Below, one piece after another: positions 25,584 through 32,980 of a DNA stretch of 32,980 nt. The position numbers were made by a program, and so were the translations under genes. Under the pieces are notes generated by a model. It ran no database searches. It saw nothing but the letters and a program-made list of their open reading frames with translations, and had not been told where the DNA came from. This stretch comes from an uncultured Enterobacterales bacterium (GTDB taxonomy: Bacteria; Pseudomonadota; Gammaproteobacteria; Enterobacterales; Enterobacteriaceae): NCBI GenBank assembly GCA_946478305.1, contig CAMLBO010000051.1:1-32980 (forward strand), read 5' to 3'. Every line of letters begins with the position of its first letter. Positions within the stretch are counted from its first letter, which is position 1.

Positions 25584-26336
25584 ATGGCTGTAACCAAGCT
25601 GGTTCTGGTAAGACACGGCGAAAGTGAGTGGAACAAAGAAAACCGTTTTACCGGTTGGCATGATGTTGACTTGTCTGACAAAGGCCGTACTGAGGCAAAA
25701 GCTGCCGGTCAGTTGCTGAAAGACGAAGGCTTCCATTTCGACTTTGCTTACACCTCTGTGCTGAAACGTGCCATCCACACTTTGTGGAGCGTTTTGGACG
25801 AACTGGATCAGCCATGGCTGCCAGTTGAGAAATCCTGGAAACTGAACGAACGTCATTACGGCGCGTTGCAGGGTCTGGATAAAGCAGAAACCGCAGCAAA
25901 ATACGGTGACGAGCAAGTTAAACAATGGCGTCGTGGCTTCGCTGTGACTCCACCAGAACTGGATCGCGCAGACGAACGCTTCCCGGGCCACGATCCGCGT
26001 TATGCGAAACTGCGCCCTGAAGAGCTGCCAACGACTGAAAGCCTGGCTTTAACTATCGATCGCGTTATTCCTTACTGGACTGACGTGATTAAACCACGCA
26101 TCGAAAGCGGCGAGCGCGTCATCATCGCTGCACACGGTAACTCCCTGCGTGCGCTGGTGAAATACCTCGATAATCTGAGCGAAGACGAAATTCTTGAACT
26201 GAACATCCCTACCGGTGTGCCATTGGTTTATGAATTCGACGAAAACTTCAAACCGGTTAAGCATTACTATCTGGGCAATGCCGAAGAAATCGCAGCGAAA
26301 GCCGCGGCCGTGGCTAACCAGGGTAAAGCGAAGTAA
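25584..26336 (+). CDS. gpmA: 2,3-bisphosphoglycerate-dependent phosphoglycerate mutase
   Basis: GpmA interconverts 3- and 2-phosphoglycerate in glycolysis and gluconeogenesis through a phosphohistidine. The 250 residues equal E. coli GpmA and contain [20 protein letters not shown] with His11, the second catalytic segment [19 protein letters not shown], and [20 protein letters not shown] use the ATG at 25584, 7 bases after GAGGAG. Under the Fur box it would be derepressed in iron limitation. A strong terminator follows. Confidence 0.99.
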   Translation: MAVTKLVLVRHGESEWNKENRFTGWHDVDLSDKGRTEAKAAGQLLKDEGFHFDFAYTSVLKRAIHTLWSVLDELDQPWLPVEKSWKLNERHYGALQGLDKAETAAKYGDEQVKQWRRGFAVTPPELDRADERFPGHDPRYAKLRPEELPTTESLALTIDRVIPYWTDVIKPRIESGERVIIAAHGNSLRALVKYLDNLSEDEILELNIPTGVPLVYEFDENFKPVKHYYLGNAEEIAAKAAAVANQGKAK

Positions 26337-26370
26337 TTTCGCCACGTCTGCATATGATTGCAGAAACAGA

Positions 26371-26400
26371 AAAGGGATAGCGAAAGCTGTCCCTTTTTTT
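26371..26400 (+). terminator. Rho-independent terminator after gpmA
   Basis: AAAGGGATAGC and GCTGTCCCTTT pair around a GAAA loop with one internal mismatch, ending in seven T residues. Confidence 0.93.
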
Positions 26401-26451
26401 ATGGTTTTCAGTGATAAAGTAGGGAAATATTTATCCGTACAGGAATGGGTC

Positions 26452-27909
26452 ATGTCACGCGCTGACGTAAATCAGGCAACAAACTCTCAGCAAAACGATG
26501 GCGCTGGACACAGCCCCGGTATTTCAGCCATGGCACTGCTGGTCGCCGGGGCCTTTTTTATGGAGTTTCTGGACGGTACGGTTATTGCGACTGCGCTGCC
26601 CGATATGGCGCATTCGTTTGGTGTTTCAGCAGTGGATCTAAACATCGGCATCAGTGCTTATCTGCTCACCCTTGCCGTATTGATCCCTGCCAGTGGCTGG
26701 ATCGCCGAGCGTTTCGGGGCCCGTAACGTCTTCAGTGCAGCCCTGCTTATTTTCACCCTCTCCTCCTTATTTTGCGGCCTGGCAGAGAATGTGACTGAAT
26801 TTGTCGCCATGCGGATATTACAAGGCATCGGCGGCGCCATGATGGTACCCGTAGGCCGTCTGGTAGTATTGCGCAGCACGCCGAAAGACCAACTGATAAA
26901 GGCAATAGCAACGTTAACCTGGCCGGCGTTAGTAGCCCCGATACTCGGCCCCCCGCTGGGTGGTTTTATCACCACCTATGCCAGCTGGCACTGGATCTTT
27001 TTCATCAATGTCCCCCTTGGTCTGCTCGCAATCGTTGTAGCGTGGCGGCTCATCCCCAATACAACCACTACGGCCAAACAGCCTTTCGACGTGAAAGGTT
27101 TCATCGCTATGGGAGCAGCGATGCTCTGCTTAATGATTGGCCTGGAACTGTGCAGCCAGCAGCAAGTTAACTTCGCTGACGCCTTGCTGTTGCTCGCGGC
27201 TGGCGGTATTGCATTGTGGTTGGCGGTCAGGCATCTGATCAGTGCACCATTCCCAATGATCCGGCTCAGTTCGCTCAGGGTGAACAGCTTTAGAGTCACC
27301 ATGCGCGGTGGGTTTATTTTTCGCACCACGATCAGCGCTGCGCCTTTTATGTTGCCGCTGATGTTTCAGGTAGGGTTCGGACTGAATGCCTTTCACTCTG
27401 GTATGCTGGTGCTGGCAGTATTTGCGGGTAATCTGATGATGAAACCGGCCACTACCCCGTTGATTCGTCATTTTGGCTTTAGAAAACTATTACTCGTCAA
27501 CGGACTGCTCAGCGCTCTTTCATTGTTGGCATGCGCATTTCTCACCCCTTCCAGCCCGGTCATGTTAACCATGTTGATGCTGTTCTGGGGAGGGTTGTGC
27601 CGGTCAATGCAGTTTACCGGGATCAGTACGCTGGCTTTTGCCGAGGTGCCTGACAGCCAAATGAGCTCCGCCAATACGTTATTCAGTACGTCATTGCAGC
27701 TGGCGGCAGGTCTGGGGGTAACGCTTGGCGCACTCAGTATCAGAGCCGGGGAGTTTATCGCTACCGAGGCAGGGTTAACGTCGGTACCCGGCATCGCTTT
27801 CAGACTGGGATTTGTGATTATCGCTCTGGTGACCGCATTGGCAGTGATCGACATTGCCCGTCTGGCCCCGGATGCGGGCAGTATAGTGTCGCGAAAAGCT
27901 CAAAAATGA
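26452..27909 (+). CDS. MFS multidrug-type exporter, DHA2 (EmrB/QacA) family
   Basis: This 485-residue membrane protein has closely spaced hydrophobic helices throughout, consistent with the 14-helix DHA2 class. TM1 carries FFMEFLDGTVIATALPDMAHSFG (the class motif LDxTIVNVALP in altered form). The loop 2-3 motif is GWIAERFGARNVF, and the motif C region is PALVAPILGPPLGGFI. Such proteins export drugs or metabolites by proton antiport; the substrate is unknown. I use the ATG at 26452 with AGGA just upstream. A longer frame reaches back into gpmA and is not credible. It is probably monocistronic, with its stop inside the A-run of the aroG terminator. It may be a lineage-specific insertion, since gpmA and aroG are neighbours in E. 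coli. Confidence 0.9.
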   Translation: MSRADVNQATNSQQNDGAGHSPGISAMALLVAGAFFMEFLDGTVIATALPDMAHSFGVSAVDLNIGISAYLLTLAVLIPASGWIAERFGARNVFSAALLIFTLSSLFCGLAENVTEFVAMRILQGIGGAMMVPVGRLVVLRSTPKDQLIKAIATLTWPALVAPILGPPLGGFITTYASWHWIFFINVPLGLLAIVVAWRLIPNTTTTAKQPFDVKGFIAMGAAMLCLMIGLELCSQQQVNFADALLLLAAGGIALWLAVRHLISAPFPMIRLSSLRVNSFRVTMRGGFIFRTTISAAPFMLPLMFQVGFGLNAFHSGMLVLAVFAGNLMMKPATTPLIRHFGFRKLLLVNGLLSALSLLACAFLTPSSPVMLTMLMLFWGGLCRSMQFTGISTLAFAEVPDSQMSSANTLFSTSLQLAAGLGVTLGALSIRAGEFIATEAGLTSVPGIAFRLGFVIIALVTALAVIDIARLAPDAGSIVSRKAQK

Positions 27910-27930
27910 AAAAAGCCCCGAAAACGGGGC
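27909..27930 (-). terminator. Rho-independent terminator after aroG
   Basis: Leftward, GCCCCG (27930-27925), loop TTTT and CGGGGC (27920-27915) are followed by six T residues (27914-27909). The hairpin may also slow transcripts leaving the MFS gene from the other side. Confidence 0.88.
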
Positions 27931-27957
27931 TCGATAACGATTTTCTATTATTTGGAA

Positions 27958-29010
27958 TTAACCGCGACGCGCTTTTACCGCATCGGCCAGTTCACGCAGC
28001 AGGACTTCGGTGTCTTCCCAACCAATACAAGCATCGGTGACGCTCTGGCCGTACGTCAGAGGCTCACCGCTGTCGAGATTTTGATTCCCTTCAACCAGGT
28101 GGCTTTCTACCATCACGCCCATAATCGCCTGCTCGCCGTTGGCGAGTTGATTGCAAACATCAGTGCAGACTTCCATCTGTTTTTTGAATTGTTTACTGCT
28201 GTTAGCGTGGCTGAAATCGATCATGATCTGCGCTGGCAAACCGCCTTTTTTCAGGCCCTCTTTAACTTCTTTTACATCTTCAGCGCTGTAGTTCGGTTTT
28301 TTACCGCCGCGCAGGATGATGTGGCAGTCGTTGTTGCCGCTGGTGCTGACAATTGCCGAATGGCCCCATTTAGTGACGGACAGGAAGCAGTGCGGTGCGC
28401 CGGCTGCGTTGATGGCGTCGATGGCTACCTTAATGGTGCCATCTGTGCCATTTTTGAAGCCCACGGGACAGGAAAGACCTGAAGCCAGTTCGCGGTGAAC
28501 CTGAGATTCTGTAGTACGTGCGCCGATGGCACCCCAGCTCATCAGATCAGCTAAGTATTGCGGGGTGATCATATCGAGGAATTCACCGGCGGCCGGTAAA
28601 CCTGAGTCATTAATATCCAGCAACAATTTGCGTGCAATACGCAGGCCATCATTAATCTGATAGCTGTTGTTCATCTGCGGATCATTAATTAGCCCTTTCC
28701 AGCCCACGGTAGTACGCGGTTTTTCGAAATACACGCGCATCACAATTTCCAATTCACCCCGCAACTCTTCGCGCAGGGTCAGCAGGCGGGCAGCGTACTC
28801 TTTCGCCGCTTTAGGATCATTAATTGAACAGGGACCAATGACAACGAGTAAACGATCATCGTTTCCTTTCAGTATCTTATGAATGGCGTTACGTGCCTGG
28901 GATACTGTTTTTGCTGCTTTGTCGGTGGCCGGGAATTTCTCCAGAAGCGCTACCGGAGGCAAAAGTTCCTGAATTTCTTTGATGCGTAAATCGTCGTTTT
29001 GATAATTCAT
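27958..29010 (-). CDS. aroG: 3-deoxy-7-phosphoheptulonate synthase, Phe-sensitive type
   Basis: AroG condenses phosphoenolpyruvate and erythrose 4-phosphate to DAHP, entering the shikimate pathway. The 350 residues equal E. coli AroG. Motifs include VVIGPCSINDPKAA with metal ligand Cys61, MRVYFEKPRTTVGWKGLINDP, GARTTESQVHRELASGLS, FKNGTDG and MIDFSHANSSK. The start MNYQNDDLRIKE is at 29010; an in-frame extension to 29067 is unconserved. AroG rather than AroF or AroH is supported by sequence and by the ybgS-zitB neighbourhood. A TyrR box could not be shown convincingly. Confidence 0.97.
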   Translation of the reverse strand: MNYQNDDLRIKEIQELLPPVALLEKFPATDKAAKTVSQARNAIHKILKGNDDRLLVVIGPCSINDPKAAKEYAARLLTLREELRGELEIVMRVYFEKPRTTVGWKGLINDPQMNNSYQINDGLRIARKLLLDINDSGLPAAGEFLDMITPQYLADLMSWGAIGARTTESQVHRELASGLSCPVGFKNGTDGTIKVAIDAINAAGAPHCFLSVTKWGHSAIVSTSGNNDCHIILRGGKKPNYSAEDVKEVKEGLKKGGLPAQIMIDFSHANSSKQFKKQMEVCTDVCNQLANGEQAIMGVMVESHLVEGNQNLDSGEPLTYGQSVTDACIGWEDTEVLLRELADAVKARRG

Positions 29011-29233
29011 AACTGTTCCATTGGGTCTTTCAAAATGAAGGTGTAGCGAAATGCTGAACGCATCCAATCTAGCCGCATTGGGCGCCGGTGTAAATGCACT
29101 TTAAGCCGGTGAAGCCATTACGAATAGTCTCAATAATATTGCAGCCACCAAATCATCAGCTAGGCTTTAGAGATGCATTTTGTACAGCAGCACAACGACG
29201 ATAAATCACAACCATAAGATGGAGAGACAAGAT

Positions 29234-29575
29234 ATGAACAAGCTTGCGATTATGATTCTTGCCGCAACAATGACGTTAGGAAGTGGTGTAGCATTTGCTG
29301 AGGGCAGTGACTCAGGTTCTAATAATGGTTCTGCAAATGAGTCCAACAGTCCGGGTTCTATACAAAAAATCGCCCCGAATGGCGTTGATAACAGCAAAAT
29401 TAATAACACTGACAAGCCGGTGAATGAAGTCCATAAAAAGACGCATAAAAGCACCGACAAAGCTCATCACAAAGCCAGTAAAAAAACCATCGACCATAAG
29501 AAAGCCATGTGTAAAGACGGCCGCTGTCCGGATCAGGTTCCGGGGACCAATCAGTCAAAAGCGACAGGCAACTGA
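29234..29575 (+). CDS. ybgS: YbgS-like secreted small protein
   Basis: This 113-residue precursor has a signal peptide (MNKLAIMILAATMTLGSGVAFA, 22 residues). The mature part is Ser/Asn/Gly-rich, then Lys/His-rich (KKTHKSTDKAHHKASKK), and ends with a conserved MCKDGRCPD segment carrying two cysteines five residues apart. E. coli YbgS shares the signal, low-complexity body and the same cysteine motif, and also lies between aroG and zitB. Function is unknown. The two cysteines probably form a small disulfide loop in the periplasm, and the His/Lys stretch next to a zinc exporter invites a metal link (inference). A terminator follows 52 bp after the stop. Confidence 0.88.
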   Translation: MNKLAIMILAATMTLGSGVAFAEGSDSGSNNGSANESNSPGSIQKIAPNGVDNSKINNTDKPVNEVHKKTHKSTDKAHHKASKKTIDHKKAMCKDGRCPDQVPGTNQSKATGN

Positions 29576-29627
29576 TTTCGCAAGACACAGATTGATTACC
29601 GTAATTAATGTGCAACACATGCATAAT

Positions 29628-29648
29628 GGGAGCCTCGGCTCCCTTTTT
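29628..29648 (+). terminator. Rho-independent terminator after ybgS
   Basis: GGGAGCC (29628-29634) pairs with GGCTCCC (29637-29643), the innermost pair opening to form a CTCG loop, followed by five T residues. Confidence 0.9.
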
Positions 29649-29717
29649 AATGGGCGATTGTTGTAGTGAGCAATATCAGGCGCAAAGTGCCGGCTCCACT
29701 TCAGATTAAGGAAAGGT

Positions 29718-30671
29718 ATGTCAGCATCATCTTTTTTACCACAGGATAAAAACAGCCGCCGGTTACTGCTGGCATTGCTGATCACCGTGATCTTTATGGT
29801 GGTCGAAGTGATTGGCGGTTTGATCTCGGGCTCACTGGCACTGCTGGCCGATGCCGGCCATATGCTCACCGACGCCGCTGCCCTGCTTATTGCGCTGCTG
29901 GCGGTTCATTTTGCGAAACGTAAACCCAGCGCCAGCCACACATTTGGCTATCTGCGGCTTACCACAATGGCTGCCTTTGTGAATGCGGCAGCGCTGTTGG
30001 TGATCGTCATTCTGATTGTTTGGGAAGCCATCACCCGCTTTGTTAACCCGCAGCCAGTGATGGGAGGAACAATGCTGGCAGTGGGGATCGCCGGGCTGTT
30101 CGCCAACCTGTTCTCTTTCTGGTTGCTGCATCAGGGCGAAGAGAAGGCCAACCTTAACGTACGGGCTGCGGCACTGCACGTGATGGGCGATCTGTTGGGT
30201 TCCATTGGGGCCGTGGCAGCTGCACTGATCATTATGAAGACTGGCTGGACGCCAATTGACCCAATACTGTCGGTGCTGGTCTCCTGTCTGGTGTTGAATA
30301 ATGCGTGGCGTTTAATGAAAGAGAGTTTTCATGAGCTGCTCGAAGGCACACCGCAGGAAGTGGATATTGATAAATTGCGTAAAGACCTGTCCGTTACCAT
30401 CCCCGAAGTGCGCAGCGTGCATCACGTCCACGTATGGCAAATTGGCGAGCAACGCCTGATGACGCTGCATGTACAGGTTGTTCCGCCGCACGATCATGAC
30501 GCTCTGCTGGGCCGGATACAAACGTATCTGCTGGAAAAATATCGTATTGGCCATGCAACCATCCAGATGGAGTACGGCGAATGCAGTACGCCAGATTGCC
30601 TGATCAATGAAAGCAGTGCCGCCGAGGCCGGGCACGATCATCACGGTCACAGCCACGCCCACCATCATTAA
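29718..30671 (+). CDS. zitB: Zinc exporter of the cation diffusion facilitator family
   Basis: ZitB exports Zn2+ by proton antiport across the inner membrane. The 317 residues give six membrane helices. Transport-site motifs are [15 protein letters not shown] (His48, Asp52) in TM2 and [11 protein letters not shown] (His154, Asp158) in TM5, the H/D pattern of zinc-selective CDFs. A cytoplasmic domain with [10 protein letters not shown] and a histidine-rich tail ([12 protein letters not shown]) follow. The ATG has AAGGAAAGG upstream. It has the same neighbours as in E. coli and is convergent with pnuC. Confidence 0.96.
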   Translation: MSASSFLPQDKNSRRLLLALLITVIFMVVEVIGGLISGSLALLADAGHMLTDAAALLIALLAVHFAKRKPSASHTFGYLRLTTMAAFVNAAALLVIVILIVWEAITRFVNPQPVMGGTMLAVGIAGLFANLFSFWLLHQGEEKANLNVRAAALHVMGDLLGSIGAVAAALIIMKTGWTPIDPILSVLVSCLVLNNAWRLMKESFHELLEGTPQEVDIDKLRKDLSVTIPEVRSVHHVHVWQIGEQRLMTLHVQVVPPHDHDALLGRIQTYLLEKYRIGHATIQMEYGECSTPDCLINESSAAEAGHDHHGHSHAHHH

Positions 30672-30693
30672 TCTGTTTGGCCCTCAAATGCAC

Positions 30694-30716
30694 AGCGCCT
30701 CCACAAAGGAGGCGCT
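30694..30716. terminator. Bidirectional hairpin between zitB and pnuC
   Basis: AGCGCCTCC (30694-30702) and GGAGGCGCT (30708-30716) form a perfect 9-bp stem with loop ACAAA, between convergent stop codons. No T-run on either side, so it may act with Rho or mainly as a 3' end stabiliser. Confidence 0.6.
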
Positions 30717-30726
30717 ACGATAAATC

Positions 30727-31464
30727 CTATTCCCTGCCGCTTGAAACGCGCTGAAGAGGCTTAGAGCCGTTCTCAGCCGCGCTTTTGATCCACAGCCAGG
30801 AGCCATTGAGGGCAATCAGCGTCAGCAACACATATTCCAGCGCCATGGCGTACACCCCCTGGTAAGCAAAAATCGCCACGCTTATTACATCAATCACCAC
30901 CCACACCAGCCAGTTCTCCACGTATTTGCGGGTCATCAGTAGCATAGCGATGATCGACAGCACCATCATTGAGGAGTCCCAGAACGGGAACGCGTCAGGC
31001 TGCAGGACGGGCATCTGAACATTCAGCCCCAGGGCCTGCATCAGATTGACAGCAATCTGGCTCAGCGCCGCAAAAACGCGGTCAATATTGAAGGTCATCA
31101 ACAGAATACCAGCCACGCATATCGCGCCCCATACCAACGCTTTACCGCGCGGTAACCAGCGGATGCGTAATTCGGCCTGTTGGTCTGCTGTCTGACGACT
31201 CCATGCATACCAGCCATAAATATTGGCGGCAAAGAAGAAGATTTGCAGCAACAGACTGGCATAGAGTAGGATTTGGAAAAAAATGACCGCGAAGAGCGTG
31301 ACGTTAATCAGGCCAAACGGATAGTTAATAATCTTTTCTTTGCTGGCATACCAGATACACAGCAGGCCAAACAGGGTACCTATGGCCTCAATCCATGAGA
31401 GGTCATATCCCCCCTTTCCCAGCGGAATATGAACCAAGATATTGCTAGTGCTTAAAAAATCCAT
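30727..31464 (-). CDS. pnuC: Nicotinamide riboside transporter
   Basis: PnuC carries nicotinamide riboside across the inner membrane by facilitated diffusion, feeding NAD salvage through NadR. The 245 residues have seven or so hydrophobic helices. The conserved substrate region YGWYAW (WxxW) lies after FFFAANI, and VIDVISVAIFAYQGVYAMALEYVLL is near the C-terminus. The start has AGGGAA 5-6 bases upstream. It follows nadA by 33 bp as in E. coli and is probably co-transcribed under the upstream NadR-type box. Confidence 0.96.
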   Translation of the reverse strand: MDFLSTSNILVHIPLGKGGYDLSWIEAIGTLFGLLCIWYASKEKIINYPFGLINVTLFAVIFFQILLYASLLLQIFFFAANIYGWYAWSRQTADQQAELRIRWLPRGKALVWGAICVAGILLMTFNIDRVFAALSQIAVNLMQALGLNVQMPVLQPDAFPFWDSSMMVLSIIAMLLMTRKYVENWLVWVVIDVISVAIFAYQGVYAMALEYVLLTLIALNGSWLWIKSAAENGSKPLQRVSSGRE

Positions 31465-31497
31465 AACGATTCCCTTCTATTGCGTTATTTATCGCGA

Positions 31498-32559
31498 TTA
31501 AGCGTTACCCTGTACACGCAGTTTAAGCTGCGCAGCAAAGTCCAACATGCGGTTGAGCGGGATCAACGACTTAACCCGCAGTGCTTCATCCACTTCAATG
31601 GCGTGCTCCACACCGCCAAACTCTAACCCTTCCGCGATGGCTTTCAGGCCGTTCATCGCCATCCATGGGCAATGCGCACACGTACGGCAACTGGCCCCTT
31701 CGCCGGCAGTGGGCGCTTCAAAAAGCTCTTTATCAGGCACTGCCTGCTGCATTTTGTAGAAAATACCCCGGTCAGTGGCGACGATAAGTTGGTTATTCGG
31801 CAATGCCTTTGCAGCTTGAATCAACTGGCTGGTTGAGCCAACAGCGTCTGCCAAATCGACAATCGCCTGTGGCGATTCAGGGTGTACCAAAACGGCGGCG
31901 TCTGGGTATAACGCTTTCATACGCACCAGGGCCTGAGTTTTGAACTCGTCATGAACGATACACGCACCCTGCCAGCAGAGAATATCGGCCCCGGTCTGCT
32001 TACGGACATAGTTACCAAGATGGCGGTCCGGTGCCCAGATGATTTTTTGTCCCAGGCTGTCCAAATGCTCGATAAGCTCAACCGCAATACTCGAGGTCAC
32101 CACCCAGTCAGCACGCGCTTTAACGGCTGCAGAAGTATTAGCGTAGACCACAACAGTACGGTCGGGATGACTGTCGCAGAAATCAGAGAATGCCTGCTCT
32201 GGACATCCGAGGTCTAACGAACACTCTGCGTTAAGAGTAGGCATCAGCACGGTTTTCTCTGGGCTGAGAATTTTAGCAGTTTCGCCCATAAAGCGGACCC
32301 CGGCCACCAGAAGCGTCGAGGCCTTATGCTGGCTGCCAAAACGCGCCATCTCTAATGAGTCAGCAACACACCCGCCAGTCTCTTCAGCCAGCGCCTGAAT
32401 TTCAGGATCGGTGTAATAGTGTGCCACCATCACGGCATTGCGCTGTTTCAGCAGGGATTTGATTTTGTCTTTGTAAAACGCTTTTTCATCCTGGCTTAAC
32501 GGGACCGGCTTAGGAGGAAAAGGATACACGGCTGCATTCAGATCTAAAGTCTCGCTCAT
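31498..32559 (-). CDS. nadA: Quinolinate synthase A
   Basis: NadA condenses iminoaspartate with dihydroxyacetone phosphate to quinolinate, using a 4Fe-4S cluster. The cluster cysteines fall at the E. coli numbers Cys113, Cys200 and Cys297, the last within CRTCAHC (291, 294, 297). Other motifs are [44 protein letters not shown] and MGETAKIL-adjacent helices. At 353 residues it is slightly longer than E. coli (347). The ribosome binding site is weak. It is the first gene of nadA-pnuC, with a NadR-type operator about 70 bp upstream. Confidence 0.98.
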   Translation of the reverse strand: MSETLDLNAAVYPFPPKPVPLSQDEKAFYKDKIKSLLKQRNAVMVAHYYTDPEIQALAEETGGCVADSLEMARFGSQHKASTLLVAGVRFMGETAKILSPEKTVLMPTLNAECSLDLGCPEQAFSDFCDSHPDRTVVVYANTSAAVKARADWVVTSSIAVELIEHLDSLGQKIIWAPDRHLGNYVRKQTGADILCWQGACIVHDEFKTQALVRMKALYPDAAVLVHPESPQAIVDLADAVGSTSQLIQAAKALPNNQLIVATDRGIFYKMQQAVPDKELFEAPTAGEGASCRTCAHCPWMAMNGLKAIAEGLEFGGVEHAIEVDEALRVKSLIPLNRMLDFAAQLKLRVQGNA

Positions 32560-32629
32560 CGCTCATCATCTCTTGTGGCCGGGGGCTCCGCCCGGACTCA
32601 GGAAGCATAACGGAGGAAATTCGTCCGTT

Positions 32630-32647
32630 TGTTTTGTATGCTAAACA
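32630..32647. promoter_or_regulatory. NadR-type operator upstream of nadA
   Basis: TGTTTT-GTATGC-TAAACA matches the NadR box TGTTTA-N6-TAAACA with one mismatch, and flanking TT/AA extends the symmetry. It is 71-88 bp upstream of the nadA ATG. NAD/ATP-responsive repression of nadA-pnuC by NadR is known in Salmonella and E. coli. Confidence 0.8.
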
Positions 32648-32756
32648 AAATACCGCAGATGAACGAAAAAGTCGCTGGAATTTTAGTCTTTAGGCGAAAA
32701 GTGTTTAAGGGACTTAAAACTTGCAGGGTTTATTGAGAATTAATGGGGGATAGAAA

Positions 32757-32781
32757 CGAAAAAAAACGCCTTGAGCGTTTT
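32757..32781 (-). terminator. Rho-independent terminator of the tRNA operon
   Basis: Leftward AAAACGC (32781-32775), loop, GCGTTTT (32769-32763) with the T-run continuing to about 32759. It ends transcripts from tRNA-Lys before the nadA control region. Confidence 0.88.
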
Positions 32782-32786
32782 AGTCT

Positions 32787-32806
32787 GCTTCTCAATATAG
32801 AGAAGC
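32787..32806 (-). other. Perfect hairpin in the tRNA-operon trailer
   Basis: GCTTCTC (32787-32793) and GAGAAGC (32800-32806) pair over a 6-base loop directly after the tRNA 3' fragment copy and before the terminator. Possibly a processing or stability element of the trailer RNA. Confidence 0.5.
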
Positions 32807-32824
32807 GGTGGGCCGTGCTGGATT
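32807..32824 (-). repeat. Detached copy of the tRNA-Lys 3' end
   Basis: These 18 bases (GGTGGGCCGTGCTGGATT) are identical to 32930-32947, the T-arm/acceptor 3' strand and CC of tRNA-Lys. The copies are 123 bp apart. The rest of a tRNA is absent here. E. coli tyrT has comparable trailer repeats that contain a tRNA 3' fragment. Confidence 0.85.
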
Positions 32825-32928
32825 GACTTGGCCTGCGGGCAACTCTTTCGCGTTGTCGTCTCGCTTCGCTCGGCTCGAACCATCTGTTCTCATCCTGCAC
32901 TGCTTTACTGCGAGTCCCACTTTAAAAG

Positions 32929-32980
32929 TGGTGGGCCGTGCTGGATTCGAACCAGCGACCAATTGATTAAAAGTCAACTG
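32929..32980 (-). tRNA. tRNA-Lys (UUU), 3' part, cut by the window edge
   Basis: Read leftward, the sequence gives the anticodon arm GTTGACTTTTAATCAAT with anticodon TTT (32971-32969), the variable loop, the T-arm CTGGTTCGAATCCAG, the acceptor 3' strand and encoded CCA (32931-32929). It matches E. coli tRNA-Lys in the anticodon arm. The 5' acceptor and D-arm lie outside the window. In E. coli the lysT-valT-lys array also sits upstream of nadA. Confidence 0.95.

Larger units (their letters stand above)
32560..32928. other. Intergenic region between nadA and tRNA-Lys (contents)
   Basis: This 369-bp stretch holds the nadA leader and NadR-type box (32630-32647), the tRNA-operon terminator (32757-32781), a 7-bp hairpin (32787-32806) and a copy of the tRNA-Lys 3' fragment (32807-32824). 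I see no protein gene. The reading frame at 32792-32977 on the minus strand is only translated tRNA repeat sequence. Confidence 0.75.

Noticed and set aside
26215-26451. N-terminal extension of the MFS gene into gpmA
   Set aside because: It would cross the gpmA terminator, and the added residues are out-of-frame gpmA translation. The ATG at 26452 has a ribosome binding site.
29089-29106. TyrR box upstream of aroG
   Set aside because: The left arm TGTAAA is good, but the right arm TTAAGC lacks the essential C of TTTACA at the right place.
32792-32977. 61-codon minus-strand frame with repeated NPARPT
   Set aside because: It is translation of the tRNA-Lys 3' end and its duplicated fragment, not a protein gene.
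1-32980. CRISPR arrays, prophage, insertion sequences, toxin-antitoxin or defence genes
   Set aside because: None seen on either strand. Apart from the noted lineage-specific genes the window is syntenic core chromosome.

Overview
The window is a stretch of enterobacterial core chromosome. Gene content and order (bioFBA, ybhB, ybhC, pgl, ybhA, modCB, modA, acrZ, modE, modF, galETKM, gpmA, aroG, ybgS, zitB, pnuC, nadA, tRNA-Lys) follow the E. coli nadA-to-bio region read backwards. Protein divergence, a psiF-like gene beside gal and a nickel/cobalt transporter inside the mod locus point to a non-Escherichia member of Enterobacterales, perhaps of the Yersiniaceae type. The genus cannot be fixed by eye. 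The first 32 bases are not genomic: they match the Illumina Nextera read-2 transposase adapter, so the left edge is a contig end with untrimmed adapter. The right edge cuts through a tRNA-Lys gene.

Layout. 33-2717: biotin genes bioF (partial) and bioB facing bioA across a shared operator region. 2711-5850: a LysR regulator divergent from a YbdL-like aminotransferase followed by an orphan periplasmic binding protein. 5906-8352: a likely stress operon (curA, a DJ-1/PfpI protein, ybhB) behind a sigma-S-like -10, closed by a terminator. 8378-9740: lipoprotein ybhC. 9771-11390: a chemotaxis receptor with a sigma-28 promoter. 11441-13524: pgl and ybhA, divergent. 13540-17413: molybdate uptake genes, modA - NicO transporter - modB - modC, behind a ModE box. 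17485-18003: a diverged ERIC repeat and acrZ. 18004-20432: modE and modF. 20438-24959: the galETKM operon with GalR operators. 25098-27909: psiF-like gene, Fur-controlled gpmA and an MFS exporter. 27908-30716: aroG, ybgS and zitB. 30727-32647: nadA-pnuC with a NadR-type box. 32757-32980: terminator and 3' end of a tRNA-Lys operon with a duplicated tRNA 3' fragment.

How the genes work together. The mod cluster is self-contained: ModABC imports molybdate, ModE senses it and its box lies in front of modA, and ModF is the accessory ATPase. The gal operon carries the full Leloir pathway, keeps the E. coli arrangement of external and internal GalR operators about 111 bp apart, and has a further perfect operator upstream. 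nadA and pnuC join NAD synthesis and precursor uptake.

I see no phage, insertion sequence, CRISPR array or defence system, and no clear undescribed multi-gene system. The most unusual items are the NicO gene inside modABC, the binding protein that lacks the ligand aspartate of its family next to an aminotransferase, the third gal operator, and the tRNA 3' fragment repeat.
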